Shown in pieces: positions 19,910 to 29,368 of a stretch of DNA of 64,000 nt. The stretch is from Alcaligenes endophyticus (GTDB lineage Bacteria > Pseudomonadota > Gammaproteobacteria > Burkholderiales > Burkholderiaceae_B): positions 1-64,000 of the forward strand of contig NZ_JAPKND010000011.1 of the NCBI RefSeq assembly GCF_026344035.1, read 5' to 3'. The notes below the pieces were generated by a model. That model had not been told where the DNA came from. It saw only the letters and a list, made by a program, of their open reading frames with translations, and did no database searches. Position 1 is the stretch's first letter; each line of letters begins with the position of its first letter. The position numbers and the translations under genes were made by a program.

Positions 19910-19930
19910 AGGCTTGCATTAAGCAAGCCT
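19910..19930. repeat. 8-bp hairpin between yciH and the small acidic gene
   Basis: AGGCTTGC (19910-19917) pairs perfectly with GCAAGCCT (19923-19930) around a 5-base loop. No T-run follows, so it is a weak terminator at best; it may protect or separate the two messages. Confidence 0.5.
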
Positions 19931-19953
19931 GGGCGCTACCGAAGGTATATACC

Positions 19954-20151
19954 ATGAGCAAAAAAAGTACGTATGATCCCGATGAAGAAGCACTAATTCA
20001 GTGGTGCATCGAGGTGGAGGGACTACTTGTGGCTGGCGGCGCAACACGCCAGCAAGCGCAAGAGTACATCGAAGAAGAGGCCGAGTGGTTTACTGATATG
20101 TATTACGAAGGCTTATCGGCGGAAGAAGCGGCACAACAAGCCTTTGAATAA
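19954..20151 (+). CDS. Small acidic protein of unknown function
   Basis: 65 residues, strongly acidic and helical in character (EYIEEEAEWFTDMYYEGLSA then EEAAQQAFE), with no signal or membrane segment. I do not recognise a named family. Codon use resembles its neighbours and the frame is clean between yciH (48 bases upstream) and the convergent DsrE-like gene, so I think it is real. It may be cotranscribed with yciH; a hairpin lies between them. Function not assigned. Confidence 0.6.
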   Translation: MSKKSTYDPDEEALIQWCIEVEGLLVAGGATRQQAQEYIEEEAEWFTDMYYEGLSAEEAAQQAFE

Positions 20152-20164
20152 AGGCTTAGCCCTG

Positions 20165-20467
20165 TCAGGCGTGAATATATATCCAGCCTGCATGCTGTAG
20201 CTGGACAAGTTCCGTGATGGCGCCCTGCTCCAATACCTGGAATGGGGTTGGGGCTTGCAGCGCTAGGCCACGCAGAGTATTAGGGCATAAAAAGGTGTAA
20301 GGGTCACACTCAGGTTTAGCTTGTTCAATAGCTTGGGCTACGGCCTTGGCATTGGCAATAATGCGTATTTCTGCCTCGGGCAAATCTTGGCGAAGATTCA
20401 GCGCATTGTTACGCGCGCGCTCTAAGGCATCAGCTTGGCTAGCGTGTATAACAACTCGTATTTTCAC
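20165..20467 (-). CDS. DsrE/DsrF-like small protein
   Basis: 100 residues, MKIRVVIHASQADALERARN at the start, with an alternating strand-helix pattern and a short CPNTLRG segment near residue 60. This resembles the DsrE-like fold (DUF1791-type proteins) that in other bacteria takes part in sulfur transfer; whether the single Cys pair (PECDPYTFLCPNTL) acts as persulfide carrier is not known. It is the last gene of the yebC-purD-hemF-nadD-rsfS-rlmH-maf series, about 60 bases after maf. Confidence 0.65.
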   Translation of the reverse strand: MKIRVVIHASQADALERARNNALNLRQDLPEAEIRIIANAKAVAQAIEQAKPECDPYTFLCPNTLRGLALQAPTPFQVLEQGAITELVQLQHAGWIYIHA

Positions 20468-20527
20468 GATACAACTCTCACTAAAAAATGTATTGATGCT
20501 CTACTTGGAGCCGTTTTCTGATTTTTA

Positions 20528-21139
20528 TCAACGTAGCAAGTGTGCTTGCTGTAACAGTTGATACGTTTCATGCATAGGTAAGCCCACCACAGCACTGTGG
20601 CTGCCTCGTAATTGCCTCACAAATATACCCGCTTGACCTTGAATAGCGTAAGCACCTGCTTTACCCATTGGTTCGCCAGTGTGGCAATAGGCGTGAATTT
20701 GCTCATGTGTTAACGCAGCAAAATCAATTTCACTGATGCTTAGCGCGTGATGGACGCGCCCTTGATAAGCGAGGCACACAGCGGTAAAGACTTGATGAGT
20801 TTGCCCAGATAACTGTTGTAGAAATTGTACTGCTTGTTCCGTGTCAAGGGGTTTTCCCAGAATAGTCTCGTTCAGTGCCACAGTCGTATCGGCGCTTAGT
20901 ATGGCCGCATGCTGGTCAAGCTGGGCTTGCTGGTCACGCCAATGTAGGGCATGGCTTAACTTATCGGCGGCAGTTCGTTTCACGTAGTCCAGCGGGCTTT
21001 CCCCATCTAACCGGGGCTCATCCTCACCTTCAGGGCTAGGAACCTTAAGTACCGTATGCGGTACCTGCATTTGATTCAGAATGTCATGGCGCCTGGGGCT
21101 AGCGGAGGCGAGATACAGGGGAGCAAGTAAGCGAATCAT
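20528..21139 (-). CDS. maf: Maf-family nucleoside triphosphate pyrophosphatase
   Basis: 203 residues. The Maf signature LYLASASPRRHDIL lies at residues 8-21, the catalytic Asp in ILSADTTVALNETILGKP, and AGAYAIQGQAGIFVRQLRGS is the conserved C-terminal block. Maf proteins hydrolyse non-canonical or modified NTPs (dTTP/UTP, or m7GTP for YceF-type); the exact subtype is not decided here. It starts 8 bases after rlmH, in the same operon. Confidence 0.92.
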   Translation of the reverse strand: MIRLLAPLYLASASPRRHDILNQMQVPHTVLKVPSPEGEDEPRLDGESPLDYVKRTAADKLSHALHWRDQQAQLDQHAAILSADTTVALNETILGKPLDTEQAVQFLQQLSGQTHQVFTAVCLAYQGRVHHALSISEIDFAALTHEQIHAYCHTGEPMGKAGAYAIQGQAGIFVRQLRGSHSAVVGLPMHETYQLLQQAHLLR

Positions 21140-21147
21140 GGTGGCTT

Positions 21148-21618
21148 TTAGCTGCGGTGGTAAGGATGCCCAGTAAGAATTGTCCAGGCTCGATAAAGTT
21201 GTTCCGCCAGCAGAATTCTTACCATAGGATGCGGCAAGGTGAGCGAGGATAGTCTCAGCATTTCTGGACAGGTGCGTTTTAATTCTGGATCTAAGCCGTC
21301 GGGGCCGCCTATCAATATGGCAACGTCTTTAAATTGGTCGCGCCAGTTTTGTAAACGCTGGGATAATTTGACAGTAGTCAGGTCTACACCACGCTCATCG
21401 AGGGCAATGCAATGTGCTTGAGCAGGAATGGCAGCGCTGATTCGTTTGGCTTCAGCGAGCATCATTTGTGCAGCTGTTTTTCCGCTGGTGCGCGGTTCGG
21501 CCTTGATTTCGTGTATTTCCAGACTGCACTCGGCCGGCATTCGGCGAGCGTACTCTTGCCATCCTTGCAGCACCCAATCGGGCATGCGTTGGCCTACGGC
21601 AATAATATGAATTTTCAT
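21148..21618 (-). CDS. rlmH: 23S rRNA (pseudouridine-1915 N3) methyltransferase
   Basis: 156-residue SPOUT enzyme that methylates pseudouridine 1915 in helix 69 of 23S rRNA. Start [16 protein letters not shown] is the family start; the frame is open 51 codons upstream, but that stretch includes an intergenic hairpin. The knot motif [19 protein letters not shown] and the C-terminal [16 protein letters not shown]...HPYHR are complete. No clear ribosome site is visible before the ATG; the 13-bp hairpin at 21,637-21,666 lies just upstream. The pair rsfS-rlmH is conserved. Confidence 0.96.
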   Translation of the reverse strand: MKIHIIAVGQRMPDWVLQGWQEYARRMPAECSLEIHEIKAEPRTSGKTAAQMMLAEAKRISAAIPAQAHCIALDERGVDLTTVKLSQRLQNWRDQFKDVAILIGGPDGLDPELKRTCPEMLRLSSLTLPHPMVRILLAEQLYRAWTILTGHPYHRS

Positions 21619-21636
21619 GTGCAGAAAGTAGAAAGG

Positions 21637-21666
21637 CACTTGACCTGCAGGAGTGCAGGTCAAGTG
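21637..21666 (-). repeat. Perfect 13-bp hairpin between rsfS and rlmH
   Basis: CACTTGACCTGCA (21637-21649) and TGCAGGTCAAGTG (21654-21666) are exact reverse complements around a 4-base loop. It lies 14 bases after the rsfS stop and 18 before the rlmH start, and no U-run follows on the minus strand. It may be an RNA processing or stability element, or a partial terminator. Confidence 0.75.
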
Positions 21667-21680
21667 GGGGTGATATAGGC

Positions 21681-22079
21681 TTAGTCTTGAAAATCGCTTT
21701 CGAAACTGCTGCCTAGGACTGTGCCTCGGGACTGGGGTAGCAAAGGTATGTCGACAGGGCGTTCGCCCCAAATTTCTTCCAGGTTGTAATAGTGGCGGAT
21801 AGTGGGCTGCATGCAGTGCACCACAATGTCACCTAAATCAACCAGTACCCACTCGCCGGTTTCTTCACCCTCGTGGGCGAGTATGCCGAGTTTATGCTCT
21901 TTGGCTTTATCGATGACGCTATTGGCCAAGGAGCGAGTTTGGCGATTCGAGGTGCCACTAGCAATAATGACACGGTCAAATAGACCAGTTAAGTGCGAGG
22001 TGCTAAACACCTTGATGTCTTGAGCTTTGACATCTTCGAGAGCATCAATCACGATGCTTTGCATTTTTTCTATATTCAT
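21681..22079 (-). CDS. rsfS: Ribosomal silencing factor RsfS
   Basis: 132 residues of the RsfS/YbeB/Iojap family, which binds L14 and blocks joining of the subunits when nutrients are short. The core is complete: [40 protein letters not shown] and [20 protein letters not shown], followed by the usual YYNLEEIWG. The C-terminal tail ([15 protein letters not shown]) is variable. It lies 23 bases after nadD. Confidence 0.95.
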   Translation of the reverse strand: MNIEKMQSIVIDALEDVKAQDIKVFSTSHLTGLFDRVIIASGTSNRQTRSLANSVIDKAKEHKLGILAHEGEETGEWVLVDLGDIVVHCMQPTIRHYYNLEEIWGERPVDIPLLPQSRGTVLGSSFESDFQD

Positions 22080-22102
22080 AAAAGAACTATACAGTGCTGT
22101 GC

Positions 22103-22696
22103 TTAATCTGTGTTGAGGTACAGATTATGTTGTTGGATATAACGCAGTACGGAGTCGGGAACGTAGTCGTTGATCTCCAGACCTTGTTGTATGTTTTGAC
22201 GGATTTGTGTAGAGGAGATGGCCATCGCGTCCATTTGTATTATTTGCAGTTTCTTATTGGCTTGCAATAAATATGTCTGCAGTGCTTTAGGCGCAGCTAG
22301 TTCACTGCCTGGCCGTTGAGCAACCGCTAAGTTGACGTAGCGCAAAATGGCTTGCCAGTTTTTCCAAGTACAGAAATTATTAAGCTGATCACTGCCTAAA
22401 AGCCAAAAGTATTCGTGTCCGGCAGGAAGGTTTTGAACCGTATCTAAGGTATAGGTGGGGCCACCACGTTGAATTTCAATATCATTGATTACTAAGCCGG
22501 AGTGCGTTGCTAAGGCCAGCCGTAGCATAGCGAGGCGTTGATCAGGTGTAGCGCCCAGCGCTTGGCGTTGCCAAGGCTGAGCGGCCGGAATTAGTTGCAC
22601 TTGATCGGCTTGTAATTGAGATTTTGCCTGTAAGGCCAATGCTAAGTGTGCATTGTGTACTGGGTCAAAGCTGCCGCCTAGCAAAGCTATCCGCAT
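22103..22696 (-). CDS. nadD: Nicotinate-nucleotide adenylyltransferase
   Basis: 197 residues; joins nicotinate mononucleotide and ATP to make deamido-NAD. Nucleotidyltransferase motif GGSFDPVHNAHL at residues 7-18 and the C-terminal ISSTQIRQNIQQG motif are both intact. The ATG shares one base with the hemF stop (TAATG), so translation is coupled. Confidence 0.95.
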   Translation of the reverse strand: MRIALLGGSFDPVHNAHLALALQAKSQLQADQVQLIPAAQPWQRQALGATPDQRLAMLRLALATHSGLVINDIEIQRGGPTYTLDTVQNLPAGHEYFWLLGSDQLNNFCTWKNWQAILRYVNLAVAQRPGSELAAPKALQTYLLQANKKLQIIQMDAMAISSTQIRQNIQQGLEINDYVPDSVLRYIQQHNLYLNTD

Positions 22697-23604
22697 TATT
22701 TTAACCAGTCTCTAGGACGTAAGTACTGTGTCAATTCGGCCTCAGGTGAGCCGCTTGGAGCCTGCCAGTTGTAGCGCCAGTGAGCTTGGGGAGGCATGGA
22801 CAGAAGAATGGACTCCGTTCGCCCACCCGATTGCAAGCCAAACAAGGTGCCGCGATCAAACACGAGGTTGAATTCCACATAACGTCCGCGCCGATAGGCT
22901 TGAAAGTCACGCTGGGCCTGTGTAAAGGGCAAGTTCATACGCCGCTCAACAATAGGGGCATAGGCTTTGATAAAACTACTCCCTACGTCTTGGGTGAGAG
23001 CAAAGCAGTGATCAAAGTCTGGGGTATTTAAGTCATCAAAGAAGATACCCCCTATGCCTCGCGTTTCATCGCGGTGCTTAAGGTAAAAGTACTCGTCACA
23101 CCATTTTTTATATTCAGGGTAGTATTGCTTGCCGTGAGGATCGAGCGCTTGCTTGCATGTGTCATGGAAGTGGATGGCGTCCTCTTCAAACACATAGTAA
23201 GGCGTGAGGTCTAGCCCACCCCCAAACCAAAATACATCATTTTGTTCAGCATGTTGAGCTTGGGCACTGAACAAGCGCACATTCATGTGGGTGGTGGGGA
23301 TATGCGGATTACGGGGATGTATCACCAATGAAACGCCCATTGCTTCCCAAGGGCGGCCAGCCAATTCTGGGCGGTGGGCGCTGGCCGAAGGTGGTAAGCG
23401 CATACCTTTGACATGGCTGAACAAGACGGCAGCTCGCTCAAAAAGCTCGCCGCCTTCTTGATAACGTGACAGGCCTCCTCCTCCTTCGGCCCGTTCCCAG
23501 GCGTCAGAGTGAAAGCGGCTGCCATCCAGGCTTTCCAGCTTAGAAATAATATCGGCTTGTAAACCAGTGAAAAACTGATGGGCGGTATCAATAGGTAAAG
23601 ACAT
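22696..23604 (-). CDS. hemF: Oxygen-dependent coproporphyrinogen III oxidase
   Basis: 302 residues; converts coproporphyrinogen III to protoporphyrinogen IX using O2. Family blocks are intact: [65 protein letters not shown] and [20 protein letters not shown]. HemF marks aerobic haem synthesis; its product is the substrate of HemJ at the left end of the window. It sits between purD and nadD in the long minus-strand operon. Confidence 0.97.
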   Translation of the reverse strand: MSLPIDTAHQFFTGLQADIISKLESLDGSRFHSDAWERAEGGGGLSRYQEGGELFERAAVLFSHVKGMRLPPSASAHRPELAGRPWEAMGVSLVIHPRNPHIPTTHMNVRLFSAQAQHAEQNDVFWFGGGLDLTPYYVFEEDAIHFHDTCKQALDPHGKQYYPEYKKWCDEYFYLKHRDETRGIGGIFFDDLNTPDFDHCFALTQDVGSSFIKAYAPIVERRMNLPFTQAQRDFQAYRRGRYVEFNLVFDRGTLFGLQSGGRTESILLSMPPQAHWRYNWQAPSGSPEAELTQYLRPRDWLK

Positions 23605-23627
23605 GTAGGGTTCAGTGTGAGCGGGGT

Positions 23628-24917
23628 TTAGCTTTCGGCGTTGGGGATCGCACGCCAGCCGATATCAGTGCGAAATTGCTTGCCATCGAAGTGGGTCTGA
23701 GCAATGGCTCGATAGGCTGCTTCTTGGGCACGGCGGATAGAGTCAGACATGGCTGTGACGCAAAGCACGCGTCCGCCCGTGGTTTGTAGATTACCATCCA
23801 GAATGTTTGTGCCCGCGTGAAAAGTAATGCATTCGGTAGTGTCTTGGGCTAATTGTGTGATGGTGTCCCCAGTGCGTGGGTTTTCGGGGTAACCATGGGC
23901 AGCAAGTACCACGCCGATTGCCGTGCGGCGGTCCCATTCTATGGTGGCTTGATCTAAGCGGCCTGCTAGAGCGGCCTCAAACACATCGACCAAATCGCTT
24001 TTTACTCGCATCATGATCGGCTGAGTTTCTGGATCTCCCATGCGACAGTTGTATTCCAGAACCTTGATGGGGCGGGTGGCGTCAGGGCCATCGCCGATCA
24101 TCACGCCAGCATATAAAAAGCCGGAGTATGGAAGGCCTTCTTTGGCCATTCCATTCATGGTGGGCTGAATGACCTCGCGCATGATCCGATTATGCAAAGT
24201 GGGGCTAACAATAGGAGCGGGCGAGTAGGCACCCATACCACCCGTATTGGGTCCAAGATCATGATCTTTCAGGCGTTTGTGGTCTTGGCTAGTTGCCATA
24301 GGGAGCACGTTCTTGCCATCGCACATGACGATAAAGCTAGCCTCCTCACCAACCAAGCATTCTTCCACTACTACGCGCGCTCCGGCTTGACCAAACATGC
24401 CATCGTCAAGAATGTCGTCGATGGCCTGCAGGGCTTCTTCAAGGGTTGTGGCGACAATGACACCTTTACCTGCTGCTAGGCCGTCTGCTTTGACCACAAT
24501 GGGCGCGCCTTGTTGACGGATATAGTCTTTAGCGGCTTGCGCGTCGGTGAAGGTTTGGTAAGCAGCAGTAGGTATATTGTGTCGCACCATGAAAGCTTTA
24601 GCGTAATCCTTCGAGCTTTCGAGTTGGGCCGCCGCTTGGGTAGGACCAAATATTTTTAGTCCGGCTAGGCGAAAAGCATCTACCACTCCAGCCGCTAAAG
24701 GTGCTTCAGGGCCTACGACAGTAAAGCCGATTTTTTCGCGAGTGGCGAATTCGACCAAGGCAGGGATGTCGGTAATATCTAGATTTTGAACCCGTTCTGC
24801 GTTGGCAGTGCCGCCATTTCCGGGTGCAACATAGACGGTTTGCACGCGGTTGGACTGGGCCAAACGCCAGGCTAAGGCGTGTTCACGGCCGCCGCTGCCG
24901 ATGACAAGTAGCTTCAT
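23628..24917 (-). CDS. purD: Phosphoribosylamine-glycine ligase
   Basis: 429 residues, ATP-grasp enzyme of purine synthesis (GAR synthetase). N-terminal [19 protein letters not shown] is diagnostic; the ATP-binding loop [16 protein letters not shown] is near residue 145, and the metal/phosphate motif [15 protein letters not shown] near residue 290. Full length and intact. It follows yebC by 45 bases and leads to hemF. Confidence 0.97.
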   Translation of the reverse strand: MKLLVIGSGGREHALAWRLAQSNRVQTVYVAPGNGGTANAERVQNLDITDIPALVEFATREKIGFTVVGPEAPLAAGVVDAFRLAGLKIFGPTQAAAQLESSKDYAKAFMVRHNIPTAAYQTFTDAQAAKDYIRQQGAPIVVKADGLAAGKGVIVATTLEEALQAIDDILDDGMFGQAGARVVVEECLVGEEASFIVMCDGKNVLPMATSQDHKRLKDHDLGPNTGGMGAYSPAPIVSPTLHNRIMREVIQPTMNGMAKEGLPYSGFLYAGVMIGDGPDATRPIKVLEYNCRMGDPETQPIMMRVKSDLVDVFEAALAGRLDQATIEWDRRTAIGVVLAAHGYPENPRTGDTITQLAQDTTECITFHAGTNILDGNLQTTGGRVLCVTAMSDSIRRAQEAAYRAIAQTHFDGKQFRTDIGWRAIPNAES

Positions 24918-24962
24918 AGTGATAACAGTAAAGGGCGTAATGCCACAGGGGTTAAGTAATAA

Positions 24963-25694
24963 TTAATTGAATTCATCCATGACGGCAGTGGTGTAAACCT
25001 CTTGTACGTCATCTAGGCTTTCAAGTGCATCGAGTAGTTTTTGCATTTTGATGGCGTCGTCGCCAGCAAGCTCGATTTCATTCATTGCTTTCATCACCAC
25101 ACCCTGCACCTCAGGCTCAAGGTTGGCGGCTTCAAAGGCCATTTTGAGTGCGGTATAGGCCGCAGGCGGGCAAGTGACTTCGATTAAGCCTTCTTCGTCG
25201 GTCAAGATATCTTCTGCCCCTGCATCCAATGCAATCTCCATGACTTGATCTTCAGAGGTGCCGGGGGCAAATAGGAATTGGCCGCAGTGATTAAATTGGA
25301 AAACGACTGATCCATCCAGGCCTAGGTTGCCTCCGTTTTTGGTAAACGCGTGCCGTACGTCAGAGACCGTGCGTTGGCGGTTGTCAGTCATACAGTCGAC
25401 GATGACAGCGGCACCGTTGATTCCGTAGCCTTCATAGCGAATTTCTTCGTAATTGCTGTCGTCACCGCCACCAGCACCTCGCTGTATTGCCCGCAAGATA
25501 TTATCTTTTGGCATATTTGCTGCTGTGGCCTTATCCCAGGCCATGCGCAAGCGCGGATTGCTTTCAGGGTCAGCACCTGCCTCACGTGCAGCAACAGTGA
25601 CTTCACGTATGATTTTTGTCCACAGCTTGCCGCGCTTAGCGTCTTGGCGTCCCTTGCGGTGCTGAATATTTGCCCATTTACTATGACCAGCCAT
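24963..25694 (-). CDS. yebC: YebC/PmpR-family (TACO1-like) protein
   Basis: 243 residues, start [20 protein letters not shown] is the family signature. Members were described as DNA-binding regulators (PmpR); recent work places several of them at ribosomes stalled on proline stretches. The protein is full length with acidic C-terminal [20 protein letters not shown]. First gene of the series yebC-purD-hemF-nadD-rsfS-rlmH-maf, all minus strand with short gaps, so a promoter for the whole group probably lies in 25,695-25,834. Confidence 0.95.
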   Translation of the reverse strand: MAGHSKWANIQHRKGRQDAKRGKLWTKIIREVTVAAREAGADPESNPRLRMAWDKATAANMPKDNILRAIQRGAGGGDDSNYEEIRYEGYGINGAAVIVDCMTDNRQRTVSDVRHAFTKNGGNLGLDGSVVFQFNHCGQFLFAPGTSEDQVMEIALDAGAEDILTDEEGLIEVTCPPAAYTALKMAFEAANLEPEVQGVVMKAMNEIELAGDDAIKMQKLLDALESLDDVQEVYTTAVMDEFN

Positions 25695-25834
25695 AATGTT
25701 TTTTACCGTTTCAATTGCTTGTATTCATGAAAAGTACTGTCTATTTTAACCTGTCTGTGACATAAGTCCCGAGTAGCGGCTAAAGTGGCTAGAATTCAAT
25801 CTATTCTTAGCATTCATTTTAAAGTGATACTGGC

Positions 25835-27313
25835 ATGGTGAACCCTATTTCTATAGCTCGCAGCGCACAACACGATGTTTACCTCTTACCGGCGATGGCC
25901 AATCGGCACGGCTGTATCACTGGGGCAACAGGAACGGGTAAAACGGTTAGCCTGCAAGTGTTGGCAGAGCAGTTTTCGCGTATGGGAACGGCAGTGTTTA
26001 TGGCCGATGCCAAAGGTGACTTAAGCGGAGTCTCTCAATCGGGTGATCCAAGTCCTAAGTTGTTGGAGCGACTTGAAAAGCTCCATCTCCCAGAGCCTGT
26101 ATGGGGGGCAAACCCAGTGACGTTTTGGGACGTATTTGCGCAGCAAGGGCATCCTGTTCGTGTGACGGTGTCAGATATGGGGCCATTATTGTTGGCCCGT
26201 ATGTTGGAGCTTAACGACACGCAGCAAGGTGTATTGAGCATCGTGTTCAAAGTAGCTGACGATGAAGGGCAATTAGTGCTTGATCTGAAAGACTTGCGGG
26301 CGATGCTGCAGCACGTGGCCGATCGGGCGACCGAATTACGGCCACGCTATGGCAATATTGCCGCGGCCTCGGTGGGAGCGATACAGCGGGCCTTGCTGCG
26401 TTTAGAAAGTGAAGGGGCGGAACAGTTTTTTGGTGAGCCTGCGTTGGATATCATGGACTGGTTGCGTACGGACGCACAAGGTCGAGGGATGATTAATATT
26501 CTGGCGGCTGAACGCTTGATGCAAGCCCCTAGGCTTTATGCCGCCTTTTCTTTATGGATGTTGGCAGAGCTTTATGAGCGTCTTCCCGAGGTAGGCGACG
26601 TAGACCAACCGCGCTTAGTCTTCTTCTTTGATGAGGCGCATTTGCTTTTTACCGGAGCCCCCAAGGCTTTAGTGGAAAAAGTCGAGCAAGTGGTGCGTTT
26701 GATCCGCTCTAAGGGCGTTGGTATTTATTTTATTACTCAGAATCCCTTGGATATTCCTGAGACTATCTTGGGGCAGTTGGGGAATCGAATTCAACATGCA
26801 TTGCGTGCTTTTACCCCCCGAGATCAGCGGGCCGTGCGCAGTGCAGCGCAGACGATGCGTCCTAACCCCGGCCTTGATGTCGAGGCCGCCATTACAGAGT
26901 TGGGAGTGGGTGAGGCATTAGTATCGATGCTAGATGCTAAAGGTAGCCCAATGCCTACTGAACGTGTATGGATGCAAGCGCCAGGTAGTCGTATTGGACC
27001 TGCAAGTGAACTGGAACGGCAGTCAATACGCAACCTGTCCACCCTGACAGGAAAGTATGATCAAGCGATAGACCGGGAGTCTGCCTATGAGGTGTTGTTG
27101 CAGCGCACTCAGGAGCAAGCGCAGCAGGTCGCCAAAGATCAAAACAAGCAAGAGGGTGTGCTAGGCATAGTCAATGACTTTTTATTAGGCTCAACGGGCC
27201 CCCGAGGCGGACGGCGTGATGGCTTAGTGCAGGCGACGTTAAAAACTGAGGCTCGGCGAATGGCAAGTAAGTTGGTGCGTGGGGTATTAGGCTCGTTGTT
27301 GCGCAGTAAATAA
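25835..27313 (+). CDS. HerA-like ATPase, YjgR/DUF853 family
   Basis: 492-residue P-loop ATPase. Walker A is [11 protein letters not shown] (residues 30-40), Walker B is [12 protein letters not shown], and a motor-type [20 protein letters not shown] follows. This is the DUF853/YjgR branch of the HerA/FtsK superfamily, whose cellular role is unclear. It starts divergently from yebC and converges on an EamA gene. No NurA or other nuclease partner is adjacent, which argues against a HerA-NurA repair pair or a HerA-based defence system. Confidence 0.88.
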   Translation: MVNPISIARSAQHDVYLLPAMANRHGCITGATGTGKTVSLQVLAEQFSRMGTAVFMADAKGDLSGVSQSGDPSPKLLERLEKLHLPEPVWGANPVTFWDVFAQQGHPVRVTVSDMGPLLLARMLELNDTQQGVLSIVFKVADDEGQLVLDLKDLRAMLQHVADRATELRPRYGNIAAASVGAIQRALLRLESEGAEQFFGEPALDIMDWLRTDAQGRGMINILAAERLMQAPRLYAAFSLWMLAELYERLPEVGDVDQPRLVFFFDEAHLLFTGAPKALVEKVEQVVRLIRSKGVGIYFITQNPLDIPETILGQLGNRIQHALRAFTPRDQRAVRSAAQTMRPNPGLDVEAAITELGVGEALVSMLDAKGSPMPTERVWMQAPGSRIGPASELERQSIRNLSTLTGKYDQAIDRESAYEVLLQRTQEQAQQVAKDQNKQEGVLGIVNDFLLGSTGPRGGRRDGLVQATLKTEARRMASKLVRGVLGSLLRSK

Positions 27314-27366
27314 ACGCTGCGTATAAAGGTATGCCAGAGTCTGTTCTGGTGACGGCAGTTGTAGGC

Positions 27367-28230
27367 TTAGCTGGGTTTGGCTTGACGTGTTCGTATGCCC
27401 GCCCAGCAAATAGCGCTCACCATAATGACGCCCCCTATAATCATACGCAAGCTAGGGTATTGTGCAAATAAAATAGCGGCAAAAGTAATAGCGTAAACCG
27501 GCTCTAGGGCGATGACAATTCCGGCACTGCGTGCGTTGAGCACACTTAAACTAGCCACCAACAAAAAGTGCGATAACGCCGTGCAGAATACACCTAGTAA
27601 AGCGATCCAAAACCAGTCTAGCCCACTGGCTTGACCAATGAATTCCCATGCAAAGGGCCAGCATAGTAACGCGACGAAGAGATTTTCCCACCACGCTACC
27701 TGCTGTGCAGGTAACTGTTTGGCAGCCTTACGGTTAATGAGTGTAAACATAGCAAAGGTAAAGCCTGACAGCACCGCCCATGCCAACCCGATAGTCGATT
27801 GATCGGCAAAGTTAAAGCTAGGCGTCACTAGCACTAAACCTAAGGTGACCAAACCCAAAACCAGCCATTCAAAACGGCTGACTCGGTCTTTAAGAGCCCA
27901 CTCGCCCAGAGTGATAAAGGCAGGAAAGCTGGCGAACCCTAGGGTGGCAATGGCCACACCGGCGACTTTTACGGCATAAAAAAAGGTGCCCCAGTGAATG
28001 GCCAGCATGAGAGCAGCCAGTAGCAGCGAAGGGTAATCTCGTAGGTGTAGACCCTTACATATCCCCGTTCTTTGATAGCGCAGGGACAGGCTAAGCGCCA
28101 CTACGGCAAAGGTCGCGCGGCCCGCGGTAATAAGCAGAGCGCTGGTCTGTATGAGCTCGCCAAAGATACCTGTTAAACCGAACAGTACAGCGGTAATATG
28201 AATAGCAATAAAAGCTTGGCGTTGTGTCAT
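27367..28230 (-). CDS. EamA/DMT-family transporter
   Basis: 287 residues with ten hydrophobic helices in two EamA repeats (about 5-135 and 150-280). Opening HITAVLFGLTGIFGELIQT and the end-of-repeat segments (FASFPAFITLGEWALKDR; ALEPVYAITFAAILFAQYPS) are typical of drug/metabolite exporters that move amino acids or metabolites. Substrate unknown. Divergent from the quinone oxidoreductase gene with an 88-base gap. Confidence 0.85.
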   Translation of the reverse strand: MTQRQAFIAIHITAVLFGLTGIFGELIQTSALLITAGRATFAVVALSLSLRYQRTGICKGLHLRDYPSLLLAALMLAIHWGTFFYAVKVAGVAIATLGFASFPAFITLGEWALKDRVSRFEWLVLGLVTLGLVLVTPSFNFADQSTIGLAWAVLSGFTFAMFTLINRKAAKQLPAQQVAWWENLFVALLCWPFAWEFIGQASGLDWFWIALLGVFCTALSHFLLVASLSVLNARSAGIVIALEPVYAITFAAILFAQYPSLRMIIGGVIMVSAICWAGIRTRQAKPS

Positions 28231-28318
28231 GGATGCGGACGTCCCTTAGCTCATAGCAGAGAGAATAATGCTCTGGAGTAAGTGGATCATCAATTTTATT
28301 AAGGTAAAGGGTTAAAGT

Positions 28319-29305
28319 ATGAGTCTAACAGTCAAAGCAGTGCGCATTGAGCATCATGGTGGTCCCGAAGTGTTGCAATTCCAGCAAATCGAGTTGGCTG
28401 CACCCCATGCCCATGAGGTCACCGTTAGGCATAAAGCAATCGGCCTGAACTTTATTGATATTTATTTTCGTAGTGGTTTATATAGTAACGCGCTACCGCA
28501 TGGCTTAGGCTTTGAGGCTGCAGGAGTTGTCGAAGCAGTAGGAAGCGAGGTGCGGCATGTGAAAGTTGGCGATAGGGTGGCGTATGGCCAAGCGCCGCTG
28601 GGGGCTTATGCGCAAGCTCATAATGTGCCCGCCGATCGCGTGGTGCCCCTACCCGATCAGATCAGTTATGAGCAAGCTGCTGCGTTAATGTTAAAGGGGC
28701 TGACATGCTGGTATTTGCTACGTAAGGTGCATGAGGTTCAGGCAGGGGAAACGATCTTATTTCATGCCGCGGCTGGTGGAGTGGGCTTGTATGCTTGTCA
28801 ATGGGCACGCACCTTAGGTGCTCGTCTTATTGGTACCGCCTCTAGTGGAGAAAAAATAGCCTTGGCCAAGCGGCTGGGGGCTTGGGAGGTGATCGACTAC
28901 AGCCGTGAGGATGTAGTAGAACGCGTCAAAGAGCTCACTCAAGGGGAAAAAGTGTCGGTAGTGTATGACGGTGTGGGTAAAGATACTTGGGAGCAGTCGT
29001 TGGATTGTTTGCAGGCTCGCGGTTTATTGGTCAGTTTTGGCAACGCCTCGGGCCCCGTGACGGGCGTAAATCTGGGTATATTGGCTCAAAAGGGATCTTT
29101 GTATGTGACCCGACCCATGTTAGCCGCTTATGTTCCTACTTTAGCGGACATGTTGGCAGCCAGTAAGGAGTTATTTGGATTGGTGCTGAACGGTGATATT
29201 GAAGTGCAAATTGGTCAACGTTTTGCTTGGGAAGACGTTGCACAGGCTCATGCTGAGTTGGCGGCACGACGCACAACAGGTTCTACAGTGCTTACTTTGG
29301 ATTGA
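28319..29305 (+). CDS. qor: NADPH:quinone oxidoreductase, QorA type
   Basis: 328 residues, zinc-free medium-chain reductase. Catalytic-domain motif HKAIGLNFIDIYFRSGLY and glycine-rich nucleotide motif AAAGGVGLYACQWARTLGA are clear, and the NADPH phosphate loop GTASSGEKIALAKRLGA follows. It reduces quinones or enones by one-electron or hydride transfer. Very close in pattern to E. coli Qor. Monocistronic; two overlapping hairpins lie between its stop and the convergent fbp. Confidence 0.92.
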   Translation: MSLTVKAVRIEHHGGPEVLQFQQIELAAPHAHEVTVRHKAIGLNFIDIYFRSGLYSNALPHGLGFEAAGVVEAVGSEVRHVKVGDRVAYGQAPLGAYAQAHNVPADRVVPLPDQISYEQAAALMLKGLTCWYLLRKVHEVQAGETILFHAAAGGVGLYACQWARTLGARLIGTASSGEKIALAKRLGAWEVIDYSREDVVERVKELTQGEKVSVVYDGVGKDTWEQSLDCLQARGLLVSFGNASGPVTGVNLGILAQKGSLYVTRPMLAAYVPTLADMLAASKELFGLVLNGDIEVQIGQRFAWEDVAQAHAELAARRTTGSTVLTLD

Positions 29306-29324
29306 TGCCCCGGGTGTATAGCAG

Positions 29325-29368
29325 CCCCCATCAAACTAAGAAATTGATGGGGGGAACAACTTAGTTTG
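29325..29368. repeat. Two overlapping, mutually exclusive hairpins at the qor/fbp junction
   Basis: Stem 1: CCCCCATCAA (29325-29334) with TTGATGGGGG (29344-29353). Stem 2: CAAACTAAG (29332-29340) with CTTAGTTTG (29360-29368). Both are perfect and share 29332-29334, so they cannot form together. The right arm of stem 2 lies in the last codons of fbp. Neither is followed by a T-run. Confidence 0.65.

Noticed and set aside
25350-25730. 126-codon plus-strand frame opposite yebC
   Set aside because: Runs antisense within a highly conserved gene; composition (Cys/Leu rich) is typical of a shadow frame.
25835-27313. HerA-based phage defence system
   Set aside because: No nuclease or Sir2 partner, housekeeping surroundings, and DUF853-type sequence.
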